Assembly: GCA_017569305.1 (NCBI GenBank)
Contig: CP069418.1
Span: 1,240,001-1,304,000 of the forward strand
Source of the DNA: Clostridiales bacterium FE2011
Lineage (GTDB): Bacteria; Bacillota; Clostridia; Christensenellales; Aristaeellaceae
DNA: 64,000 nucleotides
Reading direction: 5' to 3'
Part shown: positions 48,019 through 55,563 of the stretch, piece by piece
Layout of the letters: each line of letters begins with the position of its first letter
Numbering within the stretch: the first letter of the stretch is position 1
The notes under the pieces: generated by a model
What the model was told of the DNA's origin: nothing
The model's input: the letters and a program-made list of their open reading frames with translations, nothing else
Database searches by the model: none
Translations under genes and position numbers: made by a program

Positions 48019-49267
48019 CACAATTCTCCTTCTGAAAAAGGTTTTTTATGTCGGCAATCGCTTTTTGTTTATAAAACTCACAGAAGAAATCGTTGCATCG
48101 TTCCAACTGTTGATATAGGTTAAAAGTAATAGCTTTGCAGCCATTTCCGCAAAAATACTTGTATACGCAATCCCTGCATTTTTCAATGCTGTTAATATCC
48201 CTTTGCGGTATGACTGTTTCTGCCTTTTCCCTCATCTGCCTCCACCAGTTTTCATTTTTGATATTTCCAAGAATGAAACCCGGCTTTATTAAGCTTTGAC
48301 AGGGATAAATATCTCCGTTGGAATCAATCGCAATCTCTGATTTTCCAGCTCCGCATTCGACTATTTTTTGTTTGGATGATCCGTTCGAAAACTCATTCTG
48401 AGGCGGAATAAACTCATCCCATTCCTTAGAAGAATTCGGAAGATATCCACTCGTAACATATCGTACCCCCATCTCCCGCATCCGTTCTCTCAGAGATTCG
48501 ATATCATTTACATTATATTTTGTTATTACCGTACGAACGGTCAGCTTTCTTTTTTGTTCTTTATCCAAACCATCGATATTTGAAAACACATTGTAATGAG
48601 CCGAATTCTCTCGATTTCGATCATTGTTTTCAGCAATGGCGGAATCCAGGCTGACTATTATTTCGTTCGCATATCGAAATATGCGTTTAACTTCATTTTT
48701 CAACAATGTTCCGTTTGTTAAAACATTAACCTTGCAATCTGCAGGAACAGACATCAGTATTTCTTCCAGGTCTGTTCTCAATGTGGGTTCTCCTCCGGTG
48801 AAAACAAATGTTCTCACGCCTTTTCCGTACAGTTTATCGATAGCACTCTTCCATTCTTCCGTGCTAAGCTCTTCACGTCTTGAATTTATATTTTTTTTGT
48901 TATAACAATAATAACAATTCAAATTGCATCTTTGCGTCACATGAAGATATGCAACTCTTAATTCCTGATCGCAGCTGAGCTTATTATACCGATGGCAAAA
49001 ATCTTCTTTCTGGAAATCCTCTTTCCTGATAAAGAAGATTTTTTTCTGGACCATCTGTTCCGTAAAGTCTTCATAATCTTTTGGATCTATCTGATAACAT
49101 TCGAACATTGTGTCCAATGACATTTTGTTCTGGTTCTCAACAATCGTTTTATATAAATACATTTTGGAATATGAAAGCCGTATTGCTTTCCGCAAGTTTC
49201 CACAATAAAGGATATATTTACCTTTATCTGGGATAATTGTATATAGTGGATCACTGTAATAAATCAT
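47963..49267 (-). CDS. Radical SAM-SPASM peptide maturase with PqqD-like N-terminal region
   Basis: A 434-residue enzyme. Residues 1-85 look like a winged-helix, PqqD-like recognition element (IIPDKGKYILYCGNLRKAIR, then FTEQMVQKKIFFIR). The radical SAM core has CNLNCYYC (C114, C118, C121) and FTGGEPTLR. The C-terminal SPASM domain has ECGAGKSEIAIDSNGDIYPCQ, CRDCVYKYFCGNGCK and CNDFFCEF, enough Cys for auxiliary clusters. SPASM maturases make thioether, C-C or epimer changes in RiPPs. First enzyme gene after the precursor, beyond a large hairpin. The last residues are encoded over the YcaO start. Confidence 0.93.
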   Translation of the reverse strand: MIYYSDPLYTIIPDKGKYILYCGNLRKAIRLSYSKMYLYKTIVENQNKMSLDTMFECYQIDPKDYEDFTEQMVQKKIFFIRKEDFQKEDFCHRYNKLSCDQELRVAYLHVTQRCNLNCYYCYNKKNINSRREELSTEEWKSAIDKLYGKGVRTFVFTGGEPTLRTDLEEILMSVPADCKVNVLTNGTLLKNEVKRIFRYANEIIVSLDSAIAENNDRNRENSAHYNVFSNIDGLDKEQKRKLTVRTVITKYNVNDIESLRERMREMGVRYVTSGYLPNSSKEWDEFIPPQNEFSNGSSKQKIVECGAGKSEIAIDSNGDIYPCQSLIKPGFILGNIKNENWWRQMREKAETVIPQRDINSIEKCRDCVYKYFCGNGCKAITFNLYQQLERCNDFFCEFYKQKAIADIKNLFQKENCDVSGSEGSGTDRHDTDQH

Positions 49268-49295
49268 CTTACTTGCCTCATTGTTTTGAATTCAT

Positions 49296-49340
49296 GCAAG
49301 GGACATTGCCCAACTCACACAACGGGCAATGTCCCTTTGC
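49296..49340 (-). promoter_or_regulatory. Large hairpin between the precursor gene and the maturase gene
   Basis: Arms GCAAGGGACATTGCCC and GGGCAATGTCCCTTTGC pair over 16 bp with one bulged base and a 12-nt loop. It begins 6 nt after the precursor stop. No U-run follows, so it is more likely an mRNA 3'-end stabiliser, processing site or attenuator than a full terminator. This layout commonly raises precursor over enzyme levels in RiPP operons. Confidence 0.8.
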
Positions 49341-49346
49341 AAATGA

Positions 49347-49466
49347 TTAAGATCCTGATCCGGAGGAAAGTCCGCACAGGCAATGCAGTTCGAAGCTGGC
49401 TTCGGTCTCGAGTTCGTCATATTCGATGACTTCAACTTCTTCCTGCTTGTTCATGTTTTCCAACAT
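49347..49466 (-). CDS. Candidate RiPP precursor peptide (39 residues, core HCLCGLSSGSGS)
   Basis: The peptide starts MLENMNKQEEVEVIEYDELE and ends TEASFEL-HCLCGLSSGSGS. The first ~27 residues are acidic (many Glu/Asp), like a leader; the last 12 hold two Cys, five Ser and three Gly, and no Lys or Asp. AAGGAGG lies 8 nt before the ATG. It is the first gene of the cluster, followed by a 16-bp hairpin and the radical SAM maturase. Cys and Ser in the core fit both YcaO heterocyclisation and SPASM thioether formation. The division into leader and core is my inference; no Gly-Gly cleavage site is present. Confidence 0.85.
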   Translation of the reverse strand: MLENMNKQEEVEVIEYDELETEASFELHCLCGLSSGSGS

Positions 49467-49493
49467 ATTTACGTCCTCCTTTCTAAGATGGCA

Positions 49494-49545
49494 CTTGAAT
49501 ATCAGTGCATTCTTGTATTAATTTCAGCAAATCATCTTGAATATC
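49494..49545. repeat. Direct repeat CTTGAATATC in the precursor leader
   Basis: Two exact copies of CTTGAATATC at 49494-49503 and 49536-49545, 42 bp apart. The first lies in a small hairpin (GCACT/AGTGC) close to the precursor ribosome site. Confidence 0.5.
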
Positions 49546-49576
49546 TATTTCACGTGACTGCCGAAACTATAATTAA

Positions 49577-49604
49577 ATCATAACGAAATAACGTTGCTGA
49601 ACAA
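49577..49604 (-). promoter_or_regulatory. Possible promoter of the precursor-led operon
   Basis: Minus strand TTGTTC, 16-nt spacer, TATGAT, giving a leader of about 105 nt. Several AT-rich alternatives exist nearby. Confidence 0.4.
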
Positions 49605-49624
49605 TCAACTATCATGAAACACTT

Positions 49625-49669
49625 TGAGAGTAATAGACATCTATTTTGTTTCTTAAAGTATTATTCTCA
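49625..49669. promoter_or_regulatory. Inverted repeat between the divergent peptide genes, possible operator
   Basis: TGAGAGTAATA and TATTATTCTCA, an 11-bp inverted repeat with one mismatch and 23 bp between arms. It lies between the precursor and the secreted-peptide genes. The right arm overlaps a possible -35 (TTCTCA, then TAGAAT 17 nt on) for the plus-strand peptide. A site for the two-HTH regulator is a reasonable guess. Confidence 0.45.
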
Positions 49670-49732
49670 TCGAAAAACAAAAAAAATAGAATACTACCCA
49701 TAAACTATATTGTTTTTAAGGAGATGCTGGTT

Positions 49733-49912
49733 ATGAAAAAGATTATTGCTATGATAGTTGTTTTAGGTCTGGTTCTTTCTGCTTATGTATGCAGTTTGTC
49801 AAACTCTTCTCCTTTAGACAACTCAATACTGGTTGCAGAAGGTGAAACTGATTACACTCAAGGTAAAGAATTGAGAGGCGACGCTGGCTTTTATTACATG
49901 AAATCAATCTGA
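49733..49912 (+). CDS. Small secreted peptide, probable pheromone precursor
   Basis: A 59-residue peptide starting MKKIIAMIVVLGLVLSAYVC, a clear Sec signal or membrane segment. A short hydrophilic stretch and the ending GDAGFYYMKSI follow. AAGGAG precedes the chosen ATG at 9 nt; longer frames lack a ribosome site. It runs tail-to-tail with the large XRE/helical-repeat regulator, overlapping its 3' end by 19 nt. Small exported peptides beside such receptors are the pheromones of RRNPP systems (PapR/PlcR, QssP/Qsr in solventogenic clostridia). No function is proved by sequence. Confidence 0.75.
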   Translation: MKKIIAMIVVLGLVLSAYVCSLSNSSPLDNSILVAEGETDYTQGKELRGDAGFYYMKSI

Positions 49913-51789
49913 TATTCTGCTAAAAGACTCGTCAATTCTTCCGCTAAATCATTTTCCTCAATAAGGAGAAGATTCTGACGCACAAAGTCAATTTCATCCT
50001 TCAGGTTATGCAGCATCCAACCGCGTTTTATGATTGATCTGATGTGTGTAAACATATACAGCACTTTGTAATCACTATAATACCTCATTAGCGGGGTTTC
50101 ATATTGCTCTTTCATTTTATCCAGTTCCGAAAAAGTGTTGTTTGTATAATAGTAGTACGATAAATTGTTCATCAGTACCGGAATATAAAAGCGGCACTGT
50201 TCTTCCGGAAAGTTGTAATTTGTCAGCATTGAAAGAAGTTCTCTTGTCTCTGCGATTCCCTTGTTCGGATTGTTTCTGTAATGGCAATGACAAATATGCT
50301 GCACGATGTTAATTTCTGTCCACGACATTCTCTTGGTCAACCGGTTCTGCGCATAATTCTTTTGCGTGAGCTGGATGGCCTTTTTTAGTTCTTTTTCCAT
50401 TTCACATTCTGGCAGCAGAGCAGCAGCTTTCCATAACATCACATACTGCTGCACCAAAGGATCTTTTGCCATATGCAGTGATTCGATATTGTTTAGGGTA
50501 TCAGCAACATCCTTTTTCCGCTTTGTAGTCAGAAAAAGAAGATTCCTCTTATAGGAGTAGTATTCTTTTTCTTCAGATGAACCGTAAAAATCAAATATGC
50601 GTGTCACGATTCCAAGTCTTTGAATGATCGCCTCCGCCAATGTCAATCGCGGCACAACATCGCCTTTTTCGATTTTATAAAGGACGGAACGGTTGCATAA
50701 GCCATCACATGTTTCATCAAGAGACAGGCCCTGTTTTTCACGCAAATGCTTGATCACATTTCCCAGACCAAAGCCAAATCCATCCTCGAAAGAATAAACA
50801 CCTTTAGACATGGAAGAGGGATCATGTCTTTGGGGAAACATATAATTCTTCTTTGTTTTTCTTCTAATGAACAGCTTTTTAAAGCCATCAGGGATACCGT
50901 CACATTTGTCCAGAAATTGGCAGCAGGTATTGATATAAGCCGGTCCGGAAAGACTGGATCCTGCATTCAGCTGCCGAACTTTTCCCTCAGCTTTTTCATA
51001 ATGGCCATTGATATATAATGCTGCTGCATAAGCAAAACAAGCACGTAATGTCGGTACGCTAATAAAGCTGTTGACCGCGTTATGATAATCTTCATACGCT
51101 CCTTCCACAGATGCTTTTTGTGGATCAAAATTCAAGAGATAATGCTGACGCAAAAGCTCCACAGCGCCATGCGGGAAACGTCCCCCCGTATTTCTTTCTG
51201 AAACGGGAAACTGTTTCTCCACAATGGCTAGAATCCGAGAACTGTTCGTCTGATCATTCTGCAAAATGCATACTTCGCCAAGCATTATCAGAAGGCGTGT
51301 TTCCACTGAAAGAAGCATCCGCTTTGGAGAAATCTTGTTTATATCATCGCAGCCAGTAATGCTGAGCGCATGAAGGAGCAACTCCTTTCTGGCTGCATAA
51401 TCTTCATGGCCGGACAATTCCAAAATATAGGCATGATACATCAACCATTGTTGATAATACAGCTTATTTTCAGCAAAATAACTTTCTTCAATTTTTCTTA
51501 ATTCGTCCAGCGCAATAGAAAACTGCCAGGAATCAATGTAAAAATCCACATTGCTCACAGCCATATAACACTGAAAATCATCAAGGCTGACAAATTGAGG
51601 ATAAGGATTAATCATTTCCCCGCATTTTTCTGTCAGGCTTTGAAAAACAATCGGAGAAATAGCTTGTTTGCCATTTTCAATATTGGAAAGAGTCTGAACG
51701 GAACATATGCCATCGCAGAAATCCCACTGAGACATACCAGTAGCTAGCCTGAGTTCTCGAATAATAGATCCGGCGTCTCTAACTGCCAT
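49894..51789 (-). CDS. PlcR/Rgg-like regulator with two XRE domains and helical repeats
   Basis: A 631-residue protein. HTH 1 is at ~8-58 (RELRLATGMSQWDFCDGICS, VQTLSNIENGK). A helical repeat region follows (~65-330). HTH 2 is at ~343-395 (IKHLREKQGLSLDETCDGLC, NRSVLYKIEKGD), then a second helical region to the end. Both HTHs share CDG(I/L)C and the IE(N/K)G turn typical of PlcR/Rgg-type receptors, so the protein looks like a tandem duplication of an RRNPP unit. AAAGGAA precedes the ATG. It probably senses the adjacent secreted peptide and controls the peptide cluster. AT-rich like the cluster. Confidence 0.88.
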   Translation of the reverse strand: MAVRDAGSIIRELRLATGMSQWDFCDGICSVQTLSNIENGKQAISPIVFQSLTEKCGEMINPYPQFVSLDDFQCYMAVSNVDFYIDSWQFSIALDELRKIEESYFAENKLYYQQWLMYHAYILELSGHEDYAARKELLLHALSITGCDDINKISPKRMLLSVETRLLIMLGEVCILQNDQTNSSRILAIVEKQFPVSERNTGGRFPHGAVELLRQHYLLNFDPQKASVEGAYEDYHNAVNSFISVPTLRACFAYAAALYINGHYEKAEGKVRQLNAGSSLSGPAYINTCCQFLDKCDGIPDGFKKLFIRRKTKKNYMFPQRHDPSSMSKGVYSFEDGFGFGLGNVIKHLREKQGLSLDETCDGLCNRSVLYKIEKGDVVPRLTLAEAIIQRLGIVTRIFDFYGSSEEKEYYSYKRNLLFLTTKRKKDVADTLNNIESLHMAKDPLVQQYVMLWKAAALLPECEMEKELKKAIQLTQKNYAQNRLTKRMSWTEINIVQHICHCHYRNNPNKGIAETRELLSMLTNYNFPEEQCRFYIPVLMNNLSYYYYTNNTFSELDKMKEQYETPLMRYYSDYKVLYMFTHIRSIIKRGWMLHNLKDEIDFVRQNLLLIEENDLAEELTSLLAEYQIDFM

Positions 51790-51940
51790 AACAGATTCCT
51801 TTCACATTCAAGCGTATTTGGATTATTGGAATCAGTGGTATAGTGTCATTTCTTTGGTCTTATATATTTTCGGTTTTCTATGATCAATATGAGACATTTT
51901 CATTATATAGAATTGCTCCCGCATGTTCAAAGCCAAAACA

Positions 51941-52144
51941 CTAAAAATGCAAAAACGAACGTCGCGTTTGCATGGTTTGCACGCATGAGGGAATAGCCTG
52001 CGCTTCCTGCACCTTTCGCAAAGCGTCCGCCGGGTCTTCTGTGTACTCGGTGCTGTAATCCTTGCTGCTTACAACGAAAAGAAAGTCATGGATACGATTC
52101 AGTCCCGGAAGGAATAACCGTGTTTCCGGATCAGTGATACAGAA
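51941..52144 (-). pseudogene. Possible 3' gene remnant (start-less reading frame)
   Basis: An open stretch without a usable start codon reads ITDPETRLFLPGLNRIHDFL then VVSSKDYSTEYTEDPADALR and KVQEAQAIP before a stop. Composition looks protein-like, but I recognise no family. It lies between the AT-rich island and the dipeptidase terminator, where an insertion could have cut an older gene. A chance frame is possible. The rest of the 51.79-52.15 kb gap shows nothing. Confidence 0.25.
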
Positions 52145-52150
52145 TCATAA

Positions 52151-52182
52151 GGGGATGCCACACGAAGAAGTGAGGCATCCCC
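52151..52182. terminator. Terminator after the U34/C69 dipeptidase gene
   Basis: Stem GGGGATGCC/GGCATCCCC, partly extended by CAC/GTG, 27 nt after the dipeptidase stop. T-rich flank on the plus side (TTTGTTTG), weaker on the minus side. Confidence 0.7.
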
Positions 52183-52208
52183 TTTGTTTGTTCGGTTGTC
52201 CAGCCGCA

Positions 52209-53672
52209 TTAATTGTCCGCCATCTTATAGCCGTTCTTCATTTTCTCACTGGCCGTCAGCAGGATCTTGTTCAGCGTGGCTGTGGTTTCCTCCTTCGCCA
52301 TGGCGCAGATCTTCCCGTTGGCTTCCTCCGTCAGGGAGAAGTTGCCGGATTCGATCATCTTCCTGTCATATTCCCGGATCAGCGTCCGACCCTTTGTCAT
52401 CACTGTCAGCTCATACCGTTCAATGTTCTGGACCGTGGAAGCGTACCACGGATCCGCCAGGGCGCCGATCAGCCGGCTGCTCCAGTAATAGTTTTCCGTG
52501 GAGGTGTCCAGTGTTACCTTGCTCAGGTAGTCCGGGATCCGGCTCACATTTGTGTACAGCGGCAGGGCGGCGCCGAAGGTGGTGGACCCGAAGATGATCC
52601 ATTCAATGCCTTTGATGGCGTCCGGCACATCCGGCCGGATCTGGCAGATGCTGGTTACGCCGGTGCGGTTGATGCCGATGGACCGATACATGCCCCGCAT
52701 TCCCGTATCCCGGTTGATATAGGGATCATACGGCGTTCCCTGGTAATGTCCGGACAGCATATATTTCACGTCCTCCGCCGCCACCTTCCGGTCCGGCTTC
52801 AGGCACCAGGGGATATTGTCGCTCTCCGGCGTGAATTCAGCGTCCGGTCCGTCCCACCGATGGCTTTCCGGGGTCAGGTACCGGCCCATGAACCAGGCCC
52901 GGGGCGTGTTGTAGATATGGTCCATATCCCGGCGGCTGCCGAAGATGTCCCGGGGGTTGAACTTCCCATCCTGGTTCAGGTCCAGGTGATTGTCCCGGAT
53001 AAACTCCTTCAGGTCCGCGGAGCACAGGTTCGCCTCCTGCTTTCCGAAGGCGTCCTTCAGGTCAAACCCGTCCATGCCGAACTGGTTCGGCATGATCACC
53101 ACGCTGTCCTCCGGAATCCGCCGCGCCATCCAGTGATGACCGCCGATGGTTTCCATCCACCAGACCTCATGCTCGTCGTTGAAGGCGATGCCGTTGGACT
53201 CATAGGTGCCGTACTGCTCCAACAGCTTTCCCAGCCGTTCCACGCCCTCCCGGGCGCTGCGGATATAGGGCAGCACCAGCACCACAATATCCTCTTCCCC
53301 GATGCCGCCGGGCACGTCCTTTTCCTTCCGGGTCTTCGCCTTTTTGTATTCCACCGGCGGGTCCGCCGCCAGCACCCGGGGATTGGAGGTGATGGTCTCC
53401 GTGGCTGTTATACCCACGTTGGCTTCGTTGATGCCCGTGGCGGCCCAGACGCCGTCCTTCGGGTCCACGCTGGGGCAGGAAGTGTATCCCAGCGGGTTTT
53501 CCGGAAGCTCAATCTCCACATGGGATATTTTGCTGATATACTTCTTCGGCTGATCCTTGGGGTTCACCTTGATCAGCTTCTTTACGTCAAAGTGTCCGTC
53601 GTCCGTCCGGGCGATCATCGTGGAACCGTCATTGCTGGCTTTCCGTCCCACCAGCACAGTCGTACAGGGCAT
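52209..53672 (-). CDS. U34/C69-family dipeptidase (N-terminal Cys nucleophile)
   Basis: A 487-residue Ntn-hydrolase of the PepD/C69 family. The start is set at 53672 (MPCTTVLVGRKASNDGSTMI), because AGGAGGA precedes it and Cys3 would be the N-terminal nucleophile after trimming. TMIARTDDGH, GFDLKDAFGKQEANLCSADL and YSKVTLDTSTENYYWSSRLI-like text (residues ~395-415) fit the family. No signal peptide is seen, so it acts in the cytoplasm on di- or short peptides. The upstream extension of the frame runs through a hairpin and a 7-bp repeat and is rejected. Confidence 0.93.
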   Translation of the reverse strand: MPCTTVLVGRKASNDGSTMIARTDDGHFDVKKLIKVNPKDQPKKYISKISHVEIELPENPLGYTSCPSVDPKDGVWAATGINEANVGITATETITSNPRVLAADPPVEYKKAKTRKEKDVPGGIGEEDIVVLVLPYIRSAREGVERLGKLLEQYGTYESNGIAFNDEHEVWWMETIGGHHWMARRIPEDSVVIMPNQFGMDGFDLKDAFGKQEANLCSADLKEFIRDNHLDLNQDGKFNPRDIFGSRRDMDHIYNTPRAWFMGRYLTPESHRWDGPDAEFTPESDNIPWCLKPDRKVAAEDVKYMLSGHYQGTPYDPYINRDTGMRGMYRSIGINRTGVTSICQIRPDVPDAIKGIEWIIFGSTTFGAALPLYTNVSRIPDYLSKVTLDTSTENYYWSSRLIGALADPWYASTVQNIERYELTVMTKGRTLIREYDRKMIESGNFSLTEEANGKICAMAKEETTATLNKILLTASEKMKNGYKMADN

Positions 53673-53690
53673 GAAAATATCCTCCTTACA

Positions 53691-53722
53691 CAGAACCTGC
53701 GGAATATGAACCGCAGGTTCTG
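53691..53722 (-). repeat. Perfect 12-bp inverted repeat in the dipeptidase leader
   Basis: CAGAACCTGCGG and its exact complement with an 8-nt loop, about 10 nt before the AGGAGG of the dipeptidase. Two bases away begins a GAATTNT-type array. In RNA it would be a strong stem just upstream of the ribosome site. Confidence 0.85.
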
Positions 53723-53724
53723 AA

Positions 53725-53757
53725 AATTCATAATTCACAATTCATAATTCATAATGA
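53725..53757. repeat. Heptanucleotide array (AATTCAT type) upstream of the dipeptidase gene
   Basis: Units AATTCAT, AATTCAC, AATTCAT, AATTCAT, AATGATT, the reverse-complement form of GAATTNT arrays. Confidence 0.85.
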
Positions 53758-53815
53758 TTATTTTGTTATCCTTACCGAAGCAGAGGCTCCTCTGGAGGGA
53801 TAAACTATCATTTAT

Positions 53816-53831
53816 ACGGAACATCTTCCGT
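53816..53831. repeat. 6-bp hairpin beside the array at the GH13 3' end
   Basis: ACGGAA-CATC-TTCCGT, 12 nt from the following GAATTCT array. It may be part of the composite hairpin-plus-heptamer pattern. Confidence 0.5.
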
Positions 53832-53842
53832 CTGATAATCCG

Positions 53843-53877
53843 TTAATTCTGAATTCTGAATTCTTAATTCTGAATTA
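53843..53877. repeat. GAATTCT heptanucleotide array at the GH13 3' end
   Basis: Units TTAATTC, TGAATTC, TGAATTC, TTAATTC, TGAATTA, touching the stop codon of the GH13 gene. Confidence 0.85.
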
Positions 53878-55443
53878 CTTCAGTATCGCGCTCGTCTGTC
53901 CGCCCAGCGTCAGTACCGTTCCGTCCAGCTCCGCGAAGCCCTCAAAGGGATCCACGGACAGCGACGCCGCAATCTCCGCAAACGTCTGGTCCGTCGCCTC
54001 CGCCAGATCTACCTTCAGCGTTTTCTCCGTTGTGTTGTGGAATACGCCCACCGTGCTGCCGTCCAGGGTGCACAGCCAGCCGCCCAGCTTCGTGTTTTTG
54101 AACTTCAGGGCAGTAAATTCTCCCCGGGCAATCTCCGGATAAGCCTTCCGGAGCGCGATCAGCCTGCGGTAATGCCACAGGATGGACGCGCTGTTCTTTT
54201 CCCGGTCCGCCACCGAGGAGAACTTGGACTTGTCGTAATTGCTGCCGATCGGATCCTCCACCGTATCCCCGTCTCCCCAGCACATGGCCAGGCGCCGGTT
54301 GGCGTCTGTATTGGCTCCGCCCCGGGAACCGCGCAGGCCGATCTCTTCGCCGTAATACAGGAAGGGCGAACCGGGCATCAGGATATACAGGTTGGCAGCC
54401 ATATGCATGCTGCCGCTGGCAACGGTCAGGAAGCCTGCCGCCCGGTCGGTATCGTGGTTGGCTATGAAGGGAATGTTCATCGCTTCCGGATTGATGTCAT
54501 GGATCTCCTTCAGGTACGACTGGGTCGCCTGAGCAAACCGGTTCACGTCCCCTCCCAATGCAGTTTCCGCGATCAGTCCCTCCACCAGGGCGGTGGAAAA
54601 GTGGAAACAGTTGAAGGCTTTCAGGTACCGGTCAATGATGGCGTCCCCGTCCCAGACCTCCGCCACGGTATAAATGTCCGGGTTGATCTTCTTCAGCTCG
54701 GCCATGTACCACTCCCAGAATTCCGCGTTCCTGTCATGCTCGCCGTAATAGGGATATTTCGCGGCGTCAAACCGGAAGCCGTCCACCCCCAGATTCAGCC
54801 AGTAGACCGCCACGTCCAGCACAGCCTGCCGTACCTGCTCGTTGTCAAAATTGAGTTCCGGCATCTGGTCGGAGAAATTGGCCTCCACCTTCAGGGAAAG
54901 GCTGCCGAAATTCCTGAAGCGCCTGCCGGCAGGCGCGGGTGCCTCTGAAGGCATCCAGGTATAGAAGTTATAGAAGGGATCGTCCGGATCTCCGTTCTGG
55001 TGCGCGTTCCGGAAATTGATGAACCACTCGTTGTTTTCGCCCGTATGGTTCAGCGGCAGATCCAGGATCAGCTTCACGTCCCGCTCGTGGCACAGGGCGA
55101 TCAGTTCCTTCAGGTCCTCTTCCGTACCGAAGGCGGGATCAATCTGATAATAATTGGTCACGTCGTATTTATGATAGGAAGGAGAGCAGAAGACCGGCGT
55201 CAGCCAGATTCCCTCTATCCCCAGGCTCTTGCCTGAAGCCGGATCCCCGTCGTTCAGGTAATCCATCCGGTTGATAATGCCCTGCAGGTCACCGGTTCCG
55301 TCTCCGTTTGAATCGGAGAAGGAACCCACAAAAATCTCATAAAACACCCGGTGATTGTTTTCCATATTCAGGCCCTTTTCTTCGGCGGCGGAAACACCGC
55401 TCAACAGTACCAGCGCCAGTAACAGGACGACAAATCGTTTCAC
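53875..55443 (-). CDS. Secreted GH13 alpha-amylase/neopullulanase-type glycosidase
   Basis: A 522-residue extracellular glycoside hydrolase. Signal peptide VKRFVVLLLALVLLSGVSAAEE, initiated at GTG (GAAGGGA upstream; no closer ATG). The (beta/alpha)8 barrel shows IEGIWLTPVFCSPSYHKYDV, LDLPLNHTG, DGFRFDAA with nucleophile D226, VAEVWDGD with acid/base E262, and FIANHDTDR with D331, so the triad is intact. A C-terminal beta domain follows. It cleaves alpha-glucans outside the cell, matching the MalEFG-type importer nearby. Divergent from the membrane protein-GH53 operon with overlapping promoters. Confidence 0.95.
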   Translation of the reverse strand: MKRFVVLLLALVLLSGVSAAEEKGLNMENNHRVFYEIFVGSFSDSNGDGTGDLQGIINRMDYLNDGDPASGKSLGIEGIWLTPVFCSPSYHKYDVTNYYQIDPAFGTEEDLKELIALCHERDVKLILDLPLNHTGENNEWFINFRNAHQNGDPDDPFYNFYTWMPSEAPAPAGRRFRNFGSLSLKVEANFSDQMPELNFDNEQVRQAVLDVAVYWLNLGVDGFRFDAAKYPYYGEHDRNAEFWEWYMAELKKINPDIYTVAEVWDGDAIIDRYLKAFNCFHFSTALVEGLIAETALGGDVNRFAQATQSYLKEIHDINPEAMNIPFIANHDTDRAAGFLTVASGSMHMAANLYILMPGSPFLYYGEEIGLRGSRGGANTDANRRLAMCWGDGDTVEDPIGSNYDKSKFSSVADREKNSASILWHYRRLIALRKAYPEIARGEFTALKFKNTKLGGWLCTLDGSTVGVFHNTTEKTLKVDLAEATDQTFAEIAASLSVDPFEGFAELDGTVLTLGGQTSAILK

Positions 55444-55476
55444 AGTTATTCCCTTCTTTCCGCAGCTTTCTCCTGT

Positions 55477-55505
55477 ATCATGAACCAAAGCAGACCGGTT
55501 GTCAA
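55477..55505 (-). promoter_or_regulatory. Promoter of the GH13 gene
   Basis: Minus strand TTGACA (consensus), 17-nt spacer, CATGAT. The -35 box overlaps the -35 box of the divergent promoter. Confidence 0.65.
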
Positions 55506-55527
55506 GGAAAGGAAAAGATGCTATATT
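55499..55527 (+). promoter_or_regulatory. Promoter of the membrane protein-GH53 operon
   Basis: TTGTCA at 55499-55504, 17-nt spacer, TATATT at 55522-55527. Its -35 shares five bases with the -35 of the GH13 promoter on the other strand. Confidence 0.7.
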
Positions 55528-55563
55528 GCGGTTAAACAAGGGAAAAAAGGATGTACCGCTTAT

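Noticed and set aside
47963..49466. Assignment to the clostridial Clo7bot/CcpM Cys-rich peptide systems
   Set aside because: That system, as I remember it, also pairs short Cys-containing peptides with a SPASM maturase, but the precursor text differs and a YcaO enzyme is central here. A profile search would settle it.
49383..49583. 66-codon plus-strand frame over the precursor gene
   Set aside because: No ribosome site; it is antisense to the precursor and its leader.
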